Source: Telmatactis stephensoni (lineage: Eukaryota > Cnidaria > Anthozoa > Actiniaria > Isophelliidae). Taken from it: a DNA stretch of 64,000 nucleotides. The DNA is taken from the NCBI GenBank assembly GCA_029948255.1, contig JALIZF010001877.1:587501-651500 (forward strand), in the 5' to 3' direction. This document shows positions 36,033 through 46,845 of this stretch, piece after piece. Each line of letters begins with the position of its first letter. Position 1 is the first letter of the stretch. A program made the position numbers and the translations under genes. Below the pieces are notes generated by a model that saw nothing but the letters and a program-made list of their open reading frames with translations, searched no databases and had not been told where the DNA came from.

Positions 36033-36752
36033 AAAAAAAAAAAACCACCAAAATTGTCACGTGGTTTCTATAGATACAACAAGTGAGATGACGAAAATAT
36101 CACAGCTTCTACGTGTGGTCGTTCATAGGTTCATATTTTGTAACCAAACTCCTTCACAAATTTCAAATTCATTTCAATTACTAATACGTTTACTTGCTAT
36201 TTTGAATCAGAAAGCACTAAGATTTCACTCAGGACTCTAAAGAAAATAATTTCGATGACGTTTGAAAATCTGGATCATTTGGACTTCCCGCATACCAGTT
36301 AAATTTATTCATTGCAAATCGTTTAGAACTGAGACATGCAAGTTCTGGGAAGCCAAAGTGATCTAGATTGCTATGAATTTTGCCTTTACAACAGCAAAAT
36401 ATCGTAAGCGACAAAGACGGTTAGTCATAAATAAACTCTAATTGGAAACCACTTACTAAATATTTGAAGATGTACTCAATAACACTTACCTCCTTAAACT
36501 GCTGTCGCTTTCAAACGACAAACTACCAACAGAGTTTGTGATGGCAGTCATAAATTCAAGTGGGGTGCATCGGCTCTTGAAAGCCACCTCGGCCATCCGC
36601 CCATCGTTTCTCAGGCTTTCAAGAGCATGCCCTCTCGGAACTTTTGTTTCTTTCAGATGGATCACCGTTTTCGTTTGCTGTTGTGAGGCTTTTCTCCGTA
36701 GTGAGTTGAGAAATACTGTAGGATCATCATCCGGATCCATAGTATCCGACAT
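11029..36752 (-). CDS. Multi-exon gene for a UAS/thioredoxin-like protein with a micro-exon linker
   Basis: Exons in transcript order: 36,752-36,490; 34,253-34,114; 33,981-33,952; 33,225-33,175; 32,832-32,797; 32,070-32,038; (31,489-31,456, 34 nt, breaks frame); 30,549-30,517; 29,179-29,126; 28,996-28,946; 28,535-28,491; 27,422-27,375; 27,076-26,976; 26,827-26,736; 25,715-25,645; 23,943-23,845; 22,747-22,672; 21,846-21,762; 19,222-19,094; 18,931-18,896; 12,480-12,414; 11,787 to about 11,348. Every junction has AG/GT and matching phase when the 34-nt exon is skipped, giving about 513 residues before the last exon. Residues 1-134 form an N-terminal domain, 135-200 are Ser/Thr-rich, about 262-408 resemble a UAS domain (RMAGHIGIILLSS, NWAVPYLSSEG, QLLIVAGGSRLLIVERF), then KEYQDREFAAALAKDKEK recalls the FAF/UBXD coil. 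It may be a ubiquitin-pathway adaptor (inference). An in-frame ATG at 36,785 is an alternative start. Confidence 0.75.
11041..11787 (-). other. Purine-rich terminal coding region (Lys/Glu/Arg-rich)
   Basis: A CAG acceptor at 11,788-11,790 leads in phase into GAT-ATG-GAA-GAG and a 146-codon run of E, K and R that stays open to 11,348. Further 3', in a different frame, GGPEQRKEERRLKRKLEKQR..KQQKID then stops at 11,031-11,029, which looks like a natural helical C-terminus. Linking the two needs either an intron in a stretch with no pyrimidine tract on the coding strand, or an indel in the GA-rich DNA. The plus strand of this stretch is an almost pure CT tract. The helical tail may have arisen from simple sequence like that at 19,553-19,745. 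Confidence 0.5.
12481..13679. other. Intron sequence, no other gene seen
   Basis: Lies between exons 12,480-12,414 and 18,931-18,896 of the minus-strand gene. Open frames here (for example 13,166-13,387 +) have no recognisable content. Confidence 0.5.
13680..15560 (+). mobile_element. BEL/Pao retrotransposon relic (gag end, protease, RT)
   Basis: Fragments in several frames line up in BEL/Pao order: a zinc-knuckle remnant (GHSIRDCNRKK, then LSHHKTQLHEE in another frame, about 13,890-13,980), an aspartic-protease region (14,092-14,458: VELSIVTVGSKVEKL, AYGIEKITSD, PTGLVDVLIGY), then QFGKCIGGSHPDLAES, then RT pieces (NHAKVYQEQI, VRIVFNSSANYNS, FVGDIKKMYYSVKI, DNTYMDDIID at about 15,361-15,390 with the YMDD box). 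At least four stops or frameshifts break it. It sits antisense in an intron of the host gene. LTRs were not found. The relic stops where the 70-bp minisatellite starts, inside pol. Confidence 0.9.
15561..16443 (+). repeat. 70-bp minisatellite, array 1
   Basis: About 12 tandem copies of a unit containing AAGTTGTGATGGACAAGAAG, TTCACCTCAAGCCTACCACA and CTACAAGGACTAGACCC. Most copies end CCTTAAAACC (70 bp). One copy has the AACTTAATTAACACT ending (75 bp), and a few are shortened. Near-identical copies indicate recent amplification or homogenisation. No spacer diversity, so not CRISPR. Confidence 0.95.
16444..17229. other. Spacer between arrays, no gene recognised
   Basis: AT-rich sequence between the first minisatellite array and the Ty3/gypsy relic. 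No supported coding or RNA feature. Confidence 0.5.
17230..17856 (-). mobile_element. Ty3/gypsy RT-RNase H relic
   Basis: On the minus strand, LPVYLDDIMVYS (about 17,693-17,658) is the gypsy RT catalytic box. It is followed, with frame changes, by EHLSILELVYQKMMET, FEPGKCQFSRR and the RNase H entry (ALVSAPVLT, KPFIAETDPSNKDLGAVLSQ, about 17,430-17,330). Stops and frameshifts break it. It lies exactly between two arrays of the same minisatellite, in the same intron as the BEL relic and in the opposite orientation. Confidence 0.85.
17857..18770 (+). repeat. 70/75-bp minisatellite, array 2
   Basis: Same unit as at 15,561-16,443. The first copies are divergent (GATTGACAAGACCTCGCACA), then come 70-bp copies ending CCTTAAAACC, then a block of 75-bp copies ending AACTTAATTAACACT (about 18,330-18,740). 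The two variants are segregated into blocks. Confidence 0.95.
19553..19792. repeat. CT-rich tract followed by (GAAT)n
   Basis: Polypyrimidine low-complexity DNA at 19,553-19,745, then about 10 copies of GAAT at 19,748-19,790. Intronic in the minus-strand gene. Open frames across it are compositional artefacts. Confidence 0.9.
20494..21020. mobile_element. TIR element with hAT-like CAGGG ends
   Basis: GCAGGGTCCGAAATT at 20,494 is mirrored by AATTTCGGACCCTGC ending at 21,020. CAGGG termini suggest the hAT superfamily. An A tract lies at about 20,901-20,924. No transposase, and no clear 8-bp target duplication was found. Intronic. Confidence 0.75.
21205..21365 (+). repeat. Dispersed 160-bp repeat, copy 1
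   Basis: From TATGTTGTTTGCTTCTGTTA to TTTCACATTTTATTTACACC, nearly identical to 30,008-30,170 in direct orientation, with small indels. Both copies are in introns of the minus-strand gene. Confidence 0.85.
21959..22200. repeat. Microsatellites (AAT)n and (CAT)n
   Basis: An AATAAT run at about 21,959-21,990 and a CAT/CGT-rich run at about 22,144-22,199, both intronic. Confidence 0.85.
22925..23842. other. Intron sequence with an unassigned open frame
   Basis: Holds an open frame of 93 codons (23,498-23,779 +) with no recognised motif. The words GCAGTAGATAC recur at about 22,928 and 23,786 on the same strand, perhaps marking the two ends of an unrecognised repeat. Not called as a gene. Confidence 0.35.
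24158..24215. repeat. (AATAC)n pentanucleotide repeat
   Basis: About ten tandem copies of TACAA, followed by TTTTATTTTGC. This layout is seen at 3' tails of LINEs inserted on the minus strand. Intronic. Confidence 0.9.
24585..25500 (-). mobile_element. 5'-truncated LINE (RT C-terminus) in an intron
   Basis: A 294-codon open frame (25,488-24,604) begins at a damaged YADD box (HNDDTTIFASS) and continues through the RT thumb (NRLSINFRKTNFMII, KFLGVFIDENLSWKYHI, YYSLVYPYLTHAIVAWG) to the usual LINE end (ASDLWKEIPTSL, FKKKIKAVLL). The stop codon lies directly in a TAA repeat tail. This is a classic 5' truncation from incomplete reverse transcription. It sits in the same orientation as the host gene, between exons 25,715-25,645 and 23,943-23,845. 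CR1/Rex1/L2-type, clade uncertain. Confidence 0.9.
30008..30170 (+). repeat. Dispersed 160-bp repeat, copy 2
   Basis: Direct-orientation partner of 21,205-21,365; shares GTCCAAAACACATCACATCT and TTGAGAGTGAACCTTCCC. Confidence 0.85.
30277..30453. repeat. Inverted repeat with GATGATGCCGAAAC words
   Basis: GCAAAAGTTTACAACTGTTT..TTATTGAGCAAG (30,277-30,345) is mirrored by CTTGCTCAATGAAGATCATC..AAACTTTTGC (30,379-30,450). The loop holds TATATATAGCAGCTG. Arms are about 70 bp and imperfect. Confidence 0.75.
31456..31489 (-). pseudogene. 34-nt frame-breaking duplicate of micro-exon 6
   Basis: Flanked by TCTAG and GTAAGT, it matches the 33-nt exon at 32,070-32,038 closely: both read CACA(A)TACTA, then ACAATGACAGGTCCAGG. 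This copy has one extra A near its start, making it 34 nt. Splicing it in would run into a TGA in the next exon (30,549-30,517). It is either a decayed duplicate exon or a poison exon. Confidence 0.7.
33609..33803. repeat. Hairpin element in an intron
   Basis: CAAGCAGTTTTCCATTG (about 33,614), CAATGGATTT and ACAAAATGTTCA on the left are mirrored by TGAACGTTTTGTGACA, AATCCATTG and CAATGGAAAACCGCTTG on the right, with a very short loop at about 33,710. MITE-like. Confidence 0.7.
34860..35185. repeat. Nested inverted repeats in intron 1
   Basis: Inner hairpin: ATTACATGGCCGTGCGGAGA (34,881) against AGTATCTCCAAGCGGCCATG (to 34,984). Outer pair: ATATAGATATCGATGAGA (about 34,996) against TCTCATCGATATCTATAT (about 35,160). 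GATATCTTCACATGTGA is repeated twice near 35,082-35,120 and occurs again as a palindrome near 31,287-31,308. Confidence 0.75.
35195..35462 (+). repeat. Dispersed repeat family, short copy
   Basis: Partner of 6,600-7,160. Starts AGGATGGTGCCTACTAA, shares AAACAAAGCAGTTTTGCGAT and CGCCATCTTGGACATGTCCC, ends TGGAGGGCTGGGGATTTT. It lacks about 290 bp of the long copy's interior. Confidence 0.7.
35640..35900 (-). mobile_element. tRNA-derived SINE
   Basis: On the minus strand, a tRNA-like head starts near 35,897 (GCAGCATGGTCAAGTGGTCA, fitting an A box) and carries GAGTTTGAGTCC, one base off the B-box consensus, about 50 bases downstream. The body continues with AGCCATGCTTGTCAATAGCC and ends near a TTGCAATTATTTCAGTAGAG and AATAGTGCTTTTCCACC segment that resembles a LINE-derived tail. 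These internal boxes would drive RNA polymerase III. It lies in intron 1 in the sense orientation of the host gene. Exact ends and target duplication were not resolved. Confidence 0.7.
36002..36042. repeat. Composite C17-(CA)n-A12 tract
   Basis: A run of C passes directly into CA dinucleotides and then a run of A. Simple sequence in intron 1 of the minus-strand gene. Confidence 0.95.
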
Positions 36753-37535
36753 GATGACCACTCTGTATCCAGCACTGCCTCGCACTGCCTGGCACTGTGT
36801 CAGCGCTGGTATCGCGGTTTAATGATGGACGGCTGTCAATAAACAATATTGACAGGCGGCTTTCTTTCGACTACCTTATTCTTACTAAATTTCGCGAGTA
36901 CTAAATTTCGCGATTTAGAAAAAATCGCAGTACATCACTAGAAACAATTTGCGGACAGGCATTTGGTTTCCAGCAGATTTTGGCAAAACCTATCAAAATT
37001 CAAATGCGTCTGGCTTTCGCCACGCACCCCCCAAAACCAGCTTTTTTCATCAATTTGTTTATTATTAATATCTTACGGTTTGGGAAATATTAGAATCTCG
37101 CGTGGCTGATTCGCCTTTCGAGTATGACTTTATTATAGTAGACAGGCCCTTTCAATACCACAACTGATGTGCCGATCCATCTTTCTGATGCATCCTCCGG
37201 TTCCGGTGTCACGTCAATTCAATGCGTATCGGTGAGAAATCGCGAACTCTGCGGGAATTCTCAGTTTGACTGCTATTTTCCCTGTTTCTACGACGGCTTA
37301 ACATACAACTATGAAGATGCTTCAGTCTTTTTTACTTTTTTTTTATTTTGAAAGGGTCGATCTTTTGCGAAAATTACAATTTCTAAATAGCTATGGAAGA
37401 ACTACAATTCACTTTTCACGCTTACTAACAAAGTTTGACAGCCTGAGAGCAGTTTTCATGGTTGTCCGGCCTTAAACAGTTCTTTTGCCATGACGAGCAA
37501 TATTTCAAAATTTTCGTATAGTATTTCAAAAAATA
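36753..37535. other. Upstream region of the UAS-like gene; no other gene seen
   Basis: The 5' UTR and promoter of the minus-strand gene should lie here. A small inverted pair (CTGTCAATAAACAATATTGACAG, about 36,834-36,856, whole site self-complementary) is present just upstream. No TATA box was identified with confidence. Confidence 0.4.
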
Positions 37536-39040
37536 CTATACTGGTGTGTTAGGGTACTGCTGATGCAGGACACCAACAAAATTTTCAAATGGAGTGTCCA
37601 TCCCTCTCCAGTCCATCCACATATGTTCGTTTAAGAATTGCTGGATATTATTTCTCCTTATTCCTTTTCTCGCACTTATCTTTAATTTCAGCCGGTTCCA
37701 GGCCGACTCTATTTCTTGGGTGTGAACCCCTGTAATAGGGTTCACGAAGTGGCAACTGTGGACCACTCTGTGATGATGGGAGACATTAGGTTGGTTTTCG
37801 AGACCACTATATGCCCCCCAGTCATCGGTGTGGACCTCGGTTCCGGGACGAATGCATCTATTGATGAGCGGCTGTAGAGTGGCTCTATCTCTTCGTTCTA
37901 CTACGGTAAAATAGCCTCTCGCAGGGGAATACTCTGTCGTCACTATTCCAAAAACCCAGTTTTCCTCTGGCGGAAAACGACCTCGATTGCCCTGTCCAAG
38001 TAAAAACAAAAGGAAAGGTAATGCAATCAAAAATTGAAATACCGTGTTTTCAAACTCATAAAATTTACAAATGAACAATATAACAGGTTGGCCGGAGTTT
38101 TGACGTGACGCGTGATAGCTCCAAAATAAGCTGCGTAATCCGTGATGATAGTTCGTATTAGGAGGTTGTGATTCAGTGTCACACTTGATACCTGATTGGC
38201 CAAATGCGTGATAGGAACCCCCCCCCCCCCCTCTATAAAACAAAGGGACCCAAAAGCGAAAACACGAAACAATTCTTGATTGCCAAATGATCAATCTTGA
38301 TCAACCTTGAAACTTGCGCATTTAGTGCTGTATCAGTAGTCTCTATGTAAATAACAACTAACCTTTCTCTTGTGATTGAATTTGCTCTCATCACATTTGA
38401 CAGGAAACGCAGGGCCACCGAATGGAATTACTGGTCTCTGTCTTAAGTCTTCAGAGCAGACTGCTCTCAATCTGGAGCAGACCAAGGACACTGTGTTGGC
38501 GGCAATATCAGTTCGTAGAGCAATCTCCGACTGTATGTCTCCCATCGCCCAAAGATAAATCACCATAGTTAACTTATCCAATGAAACTCTTGGGAAAAGG
38601 GCAAAGAAGCTATTGGTTCTCAGTGACTTCCTTTTGTCACAACTTTCGCATCTCCTGTGTACAAGAAAGATGGATAGTAATGATAAGAGAATGCAATTTA
38701 AAAAAACTATTTTAGTAGAGCGCCCAAACCCGTGCAGTGAAAGAAATCTAGAGAGAACGAAACGATTTAAGGTCGCAGTACAAAATTAGTGTATTTAAGG
38801 CTTTGCTGATGAAAAATAGGCACTCTGCAAACTTTTGAGAAATGTGATTGGAAAATCATCAAGCTATGAACTTAAGACTTACCAACGAACACCATCAACA
38901 TGATCTCTGCGATCTACCAGTACCATATCCAATGTACAGTCGGCACATCTTAATGGGCTAGCCAACAGTTGATTTTGAAAGAGCCAGTCTCTGAGCGAAC
39001 CATCTCCGATCATTCTTGAAAGCTCTAAAAGGTTCATCAT
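37536..39040 (-). CDS. Merlin/ISXO2-like transposase, three exons
   Basis: Exons 39,040-38,883, 38,654-38,363 and 37,991-37,536 join with GT/AG borders and matching phase into 301 residues. Residues 32-58 form a zinc ribbon (C32-x2-C35, C55-x2-C58), split by intron 1. Residues about 66-135 are a helical DNA-binding segment (LDKLTMVIYLWAMGD). The catalytic domain shows D141 (KCDESKF), D206 (EVHTDDWGAY) and E245 (HTQEIESAWNRLK), the DDE triad of the IS1595/ISXO2 superfamily to which eukaryotic Merlin belongs. The family cuts and pastes DNA. About 300 residues is normal length and no stops are seen, so it is either a young element or a retained gene. An upstream in-frame ATG at 39,319 exists, but 39,040 fits family length better. 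Terminal inverted repeats were not identified. Confidence 0.88.
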
Positions 39041-39612
39041 GTATTTATATCGCAAAATAAGCTCCAAAAATATATGAAATGAAGAAGATTCTAAAGTTTG
39101 AAAGCGTGTCAAAGTGGAAACGTGTAAACTGCGAGAAGACTCAGTGCATACTGCAATAAGCGCAAAACAATTTCCGGCAGCTGAAACACAAACACAGCCC
39201 ATGCATATTGGTGGAAAATTGACACCGGAAATTAAGAGCTCTGTCTCACTGTTTGAATTTTGTTCATTATTAAAATTACATTGAGTGTCAAAGGTTTTCC
39301 TAACAGTAATAACGTTCATTTTATAGCCCGTGGGACAACTAATACGTTTTTGTTAAGAGCATTACTTTTTTAATTAGAAACAAAAATGAAACGTCATATC
39401 AGTATCAAATAAACTGAAAATTGGAATTTCCTCCAGCGAAAGGTGAGAGCGATAAAAAATGACACCTCCCTGAATCAATCGATAACAAAGGACTTGTTTG
39501 TTATTGACGATTAGATCACTATCCCTTTGAAAGCTTTCGTGAGATCTATATTTCAAGTGTGGCACTAGTACCACTCAAAAGAACCCATCGAACAATTTCA
39601 GTTAAAATCGTT

Positions 39613-43684
<4,072 letters not shown>

Positions 43685-43927
43685 CTACTTTTAGGGAAAG
43701 TTAATTGATATTCCGCATTTAGTATGTATATTTTTGTGTGTGTGTACTTGTGTATTTGTTGACATGCGCAACAAATATAAAAAACAAAAATGTACAATAT
43801 GTACTTTAACGCTTTTTTGCTGATGTTCTGTTATAATTAAAGATATGTTCAAAAAGGAAGTGGATGTTCTTATTGATCACTTATCACTGTCAATGAATTC
43901 CAGCAGGCAATCATAAACAATAGGCTA

Positions 43928-44199
43928 TATGCACTAACAGGTCACGTGACCCTAAATCAAGCGTAATACATTTAAGATTGGATATTTTCTTAAGATTCGT
44001 TTGGAAAAACGCGTTAGATGGCAAGCTCGTGTTTCCAAACGAATCTTAAGAAAAATATCCAATCTTTAATTAATATCTTCATCTTATAAACTGAAACTTT
44101 GTACTTTTACTAATATTGAGGTCCTCTTTCATTTTTTGGAGTTCATTTTGATAGTGCCGCTTGATTTAGGGGAGATTGGGTCACGTGACCTGTTAGTGC
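43928..44199. mobile_element. TIR element with nested hairpin and CACGTG ends
   Basis: Outer ends GCACTAACAGGTCACGTGAC (43,928) and GTCACGTGACCTGTTAGTGC (to 44,199) are inverted. An inner hairpin pairs TTAAGATTCGTTTGGAAA (about 43,990) with TTTCCAAACGAATCTTAA (about 44,030). No coding capacity. A further hairpin with TGAAAGATG / CATCTTTCA arms follows at about 44,240-44,300. Confidence 0.85.
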
Positions 44200-44319
44200 G
44201 TTTCAATTCTATTGGCGGTGACATGCTATGAATATAGTGAAAGTTAGACTGAAAGATGCAGTGCTAGAATAGAATTCTCTTCTAGCATTACATCTTTCAC
44301 TTATACGTGCTATGCGGTT

Positions 44320-45005
44320 TTAAATAATGCAAATAGTACTATCAAACAATGGAAAACAAAGGATTTTACATTTTAGTACTAATTAGATTTTGTACCTTTT
44401 CACGAATTAAGGTAGTGCGGGATTCATGAATTTTTACGATAAACTTGCCTTCAAAATTCCTACAAAGAAAGAGGCACATAGGAGGAAATAAAATGTAAAA
44501 TATAAATGGAGGGTCACCGAGGTCACTCTTGAGATATTAGGGGGATGATGTGGGATGTTTAGGGATCTTTTTACGAAAAATGGCCTCGCGATATCCTGTC
44601 AAATTATAAGAATTTTGGAACAACCAGACGTATTTAAAGCAAACAAAATGATTGGTCATGATAGCCTGGGATGCAAAAAAAAAAAAAAAAAAAACACTTG
44701 GGGACTGGTCATAAAGTACGGGGGGGGGGGGGGAGGTTGGCGGGTAATACTAAAATTGGGTAGCAATGTTTTGCAATGACCCATCAAAAAATTTAGCTGA
44801 AAATGAAATGGCCTAACCCAATCCCAAGGTCATCAAATAGTAATGACCCACCCCAGAATTTAATAATAAAAATGAACCTTAAGTATTTAACCAGTCAACA
44901 CTGCCCAAAAAATTTTCTCAGGCGTACTTTTCTCCTGCTTCTTGTTACTTTAGCTGGCATATCATCGTTATTTCTATCTAATTCTTCATCTTCCTCGCTG
45001 CTCTC
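44320..45005. other. No gene recognised; poly-A and poly-G tracts
   Basis: Contains an A run at about 44,676-44,693 and a G run at about 44,720-44,732. Otherwise anonymous. Confidence 0.5.
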
Positions 45006-45012
45006 AGTATCA

Positions 45013-45663
45013 GGGGTGGCGAATGGTACCTGGAAAATCTTGGTTCTCGGCAACTTTTCATCCGATCTCGGAAGCCTTTGTGATGGGTCTCGAATTTTCG
45101 TTTTTCCGTGTTTCTTCCCATCTACGCGGAGTCTCGGTTTTTCAGGTCTCGAATTCTCGGATTTGATTTCTTTGGAGAGGAAAGCAACTTCAACTCATGT
45201 AAGTTAAAAACTTCCCAGTTGATATGGCTGCTCTTACGACGCAAGGTGCAAATCACTCCACAAAGGCATTGCACCGAATGAGTTGTCAACAACGAGTTGC
45301 AATTTTCCAAATATCAATAACTAGCTCTTGCCGAGGCGTAAGCCACTAAATTTTTTTAGTAAAGGAGTTTATTTGCTAAGGCAGCTCATCCGGCAGTTGT
45401 TTTAAAATATTATATTTCCTTGTAGGTTCGCGAGCGCGAAGCGCGAGCCGCTCAGCAAAAATCTTGCAGTTAAGTAGTTCCCAATGACTGCTTTCCGGGT
45501 GATTTGAGAACTGAATTTCTAGTTAATACTACTTTTCAGATTCGGATGCTCCAGTATTTCTAGGTTCGGGCTCGGTTTTCTCAGCACTCAGTCTCGATCT
45601 CGGATTTTCGAACAGGAGTCTCGGCGTCTAGGCGAGTCTCGGATTTTACCATTCGCCACTCCT
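45013..45663. mobile_element. TIR element with 7-bp target duplication and TCTCG motif clusters
   Basis: GGGGTGGCGAATGGTA at 45,013 and TACCATTCGCCACTCC ending at 45,663 are inverted. AGTATCA occurs immediately outside each end (45,006-45,012 and 45,664-45,670), a likely target-site duplication. Both subterminal regions are dense in TCTCGG/TCTCGA words. About 650 bp, no transposase. Confidence 0.85.
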
Positions 45664-46073
45664 AGTATCATAAGATAAATAAAAACGCACGTTTTCAACG
45701 GTGAATTATTTTAAAACTCATTTTAAAGAAAGTACATATCTTTACATATCTTTACCTTTCATATGGCAAAGAACGAAAAAATTCTGCACTGCAATTTTTA
45801 CGAAATACGAAAAATTCTGTAGTGCCATTTTTTCATATTTCGTAAATTACTGTAGCTCTATATTAGAACAAAGTTGACAAATTATGAAAGGATTTTACTG
45901 TTTCATTTTGGAGATTTTTGCCTCAAAAGATCGACCGCGCGACGTAAAAATTTTGCAAGTTCCAATGTTGGGCATGCTCATGATCTTGAGCGCGCGCGCG
46001 CGCTAAAATATATAGTGAGCTACCTTATTTTTAGCAATTTTGCCATCGCGCGCACAAGGCTCAATAACTTGTT

Positions 46074-46220
46074 ATAGAGCGATGGCACTTAATCCGTGAA
46101 ACAAAATCTAATAGTCAATGTCTAATAGTCCAGTCAAAAGAAAAGAAAAGAATAGAAATAGTGTCTACTAATGTCTGTTAGACTAATATCTATTTCATGG
46201 ATTAAGTGCCATCACTCTAT
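46074..46220. mobile_element. Small hairpin MITE with GAGYGATGG ends
   Basis: ATAGAGCGATGGCACTTAAT (46,074) is mirrored by ATTAAGTGCCATCACTCTAT (to 46,220). Consistent with a TA target and GAG.. termini, like the element at 59,509. 147 bp. Confidence 0.85.
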
Positions 46221-46257
46221 GAGGGACTGTACCTCTTGAATGGTAATGAGGCCGTTT

Positions 46258-46310
46258 AGAACTAAATTTCCCTCATTAATGATGTGTGAGGGAAATTTAG
46301 TTCTAAATCT
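46258..46310. repeat. Perfect short hairpin
   Basis: AGAACTAAATTTCCCTCA and TGAGGGAAATTTAGTTCT with a loop of about 14 nt, followed by further GAGGGA words. Probably part of a decayed MITE. Confidence 0.8.
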
Positions 46311-46749
46311 CCCTCATTTCTTTTCATGTAAGAGGGAAGTTAGACATTAAACGTCCCTCTTTAAACAATGGATCCCGAGGTGATCATGGTATTATATTTG
46401 TTAGACATACTCTAGTGTATTTCATCCTAATACATGTCCTGTACAGTACTAAATACACTAAAATGTATTTCAAGGGTTTATGAATATCACTCTATTGTAC
46501 ATGACAAGACAGCACAAGACAAGATGTTATGCCTTACAAAAATTAGTGCTGTCCCACATAAAAAGAGTGATTACACTTGACCCGTTAAATTATCAATTAG
46601 ATAACAGAAAGCCGCGCGCCCATGGCGTTATAGACGCGCACGAGAGAAAATATAAAGAACGATTAACAAACGTAAGAGTGGCACGAGGCGTAGCCGAAAA
46701 CAATGCATAAAAAAACGAAATACATAATGAAATATATAGTCATGATATT

Positions 46750-46845
46750 GTAAATAATATGGTTACGAGTGCAATTTAGAATAAATTTGCACGAGTGAGT
46801 TTTCAAAGAGTTCTAAATTGCACGAGTAAACCATAATATTATTTC
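46750..46845. repeat. Imperfect hairpin around GAGTGCAATTTAGA
   Basis: AATAATATGGTTACGAGTGC (about 46,754) mirrors GCACGAGTAAACCATAATAT (about 46,819). Related words (GTGCAATTT, CACTCGT) recur in the hairpin at 59,207-59,352. Confidence 0.7.
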
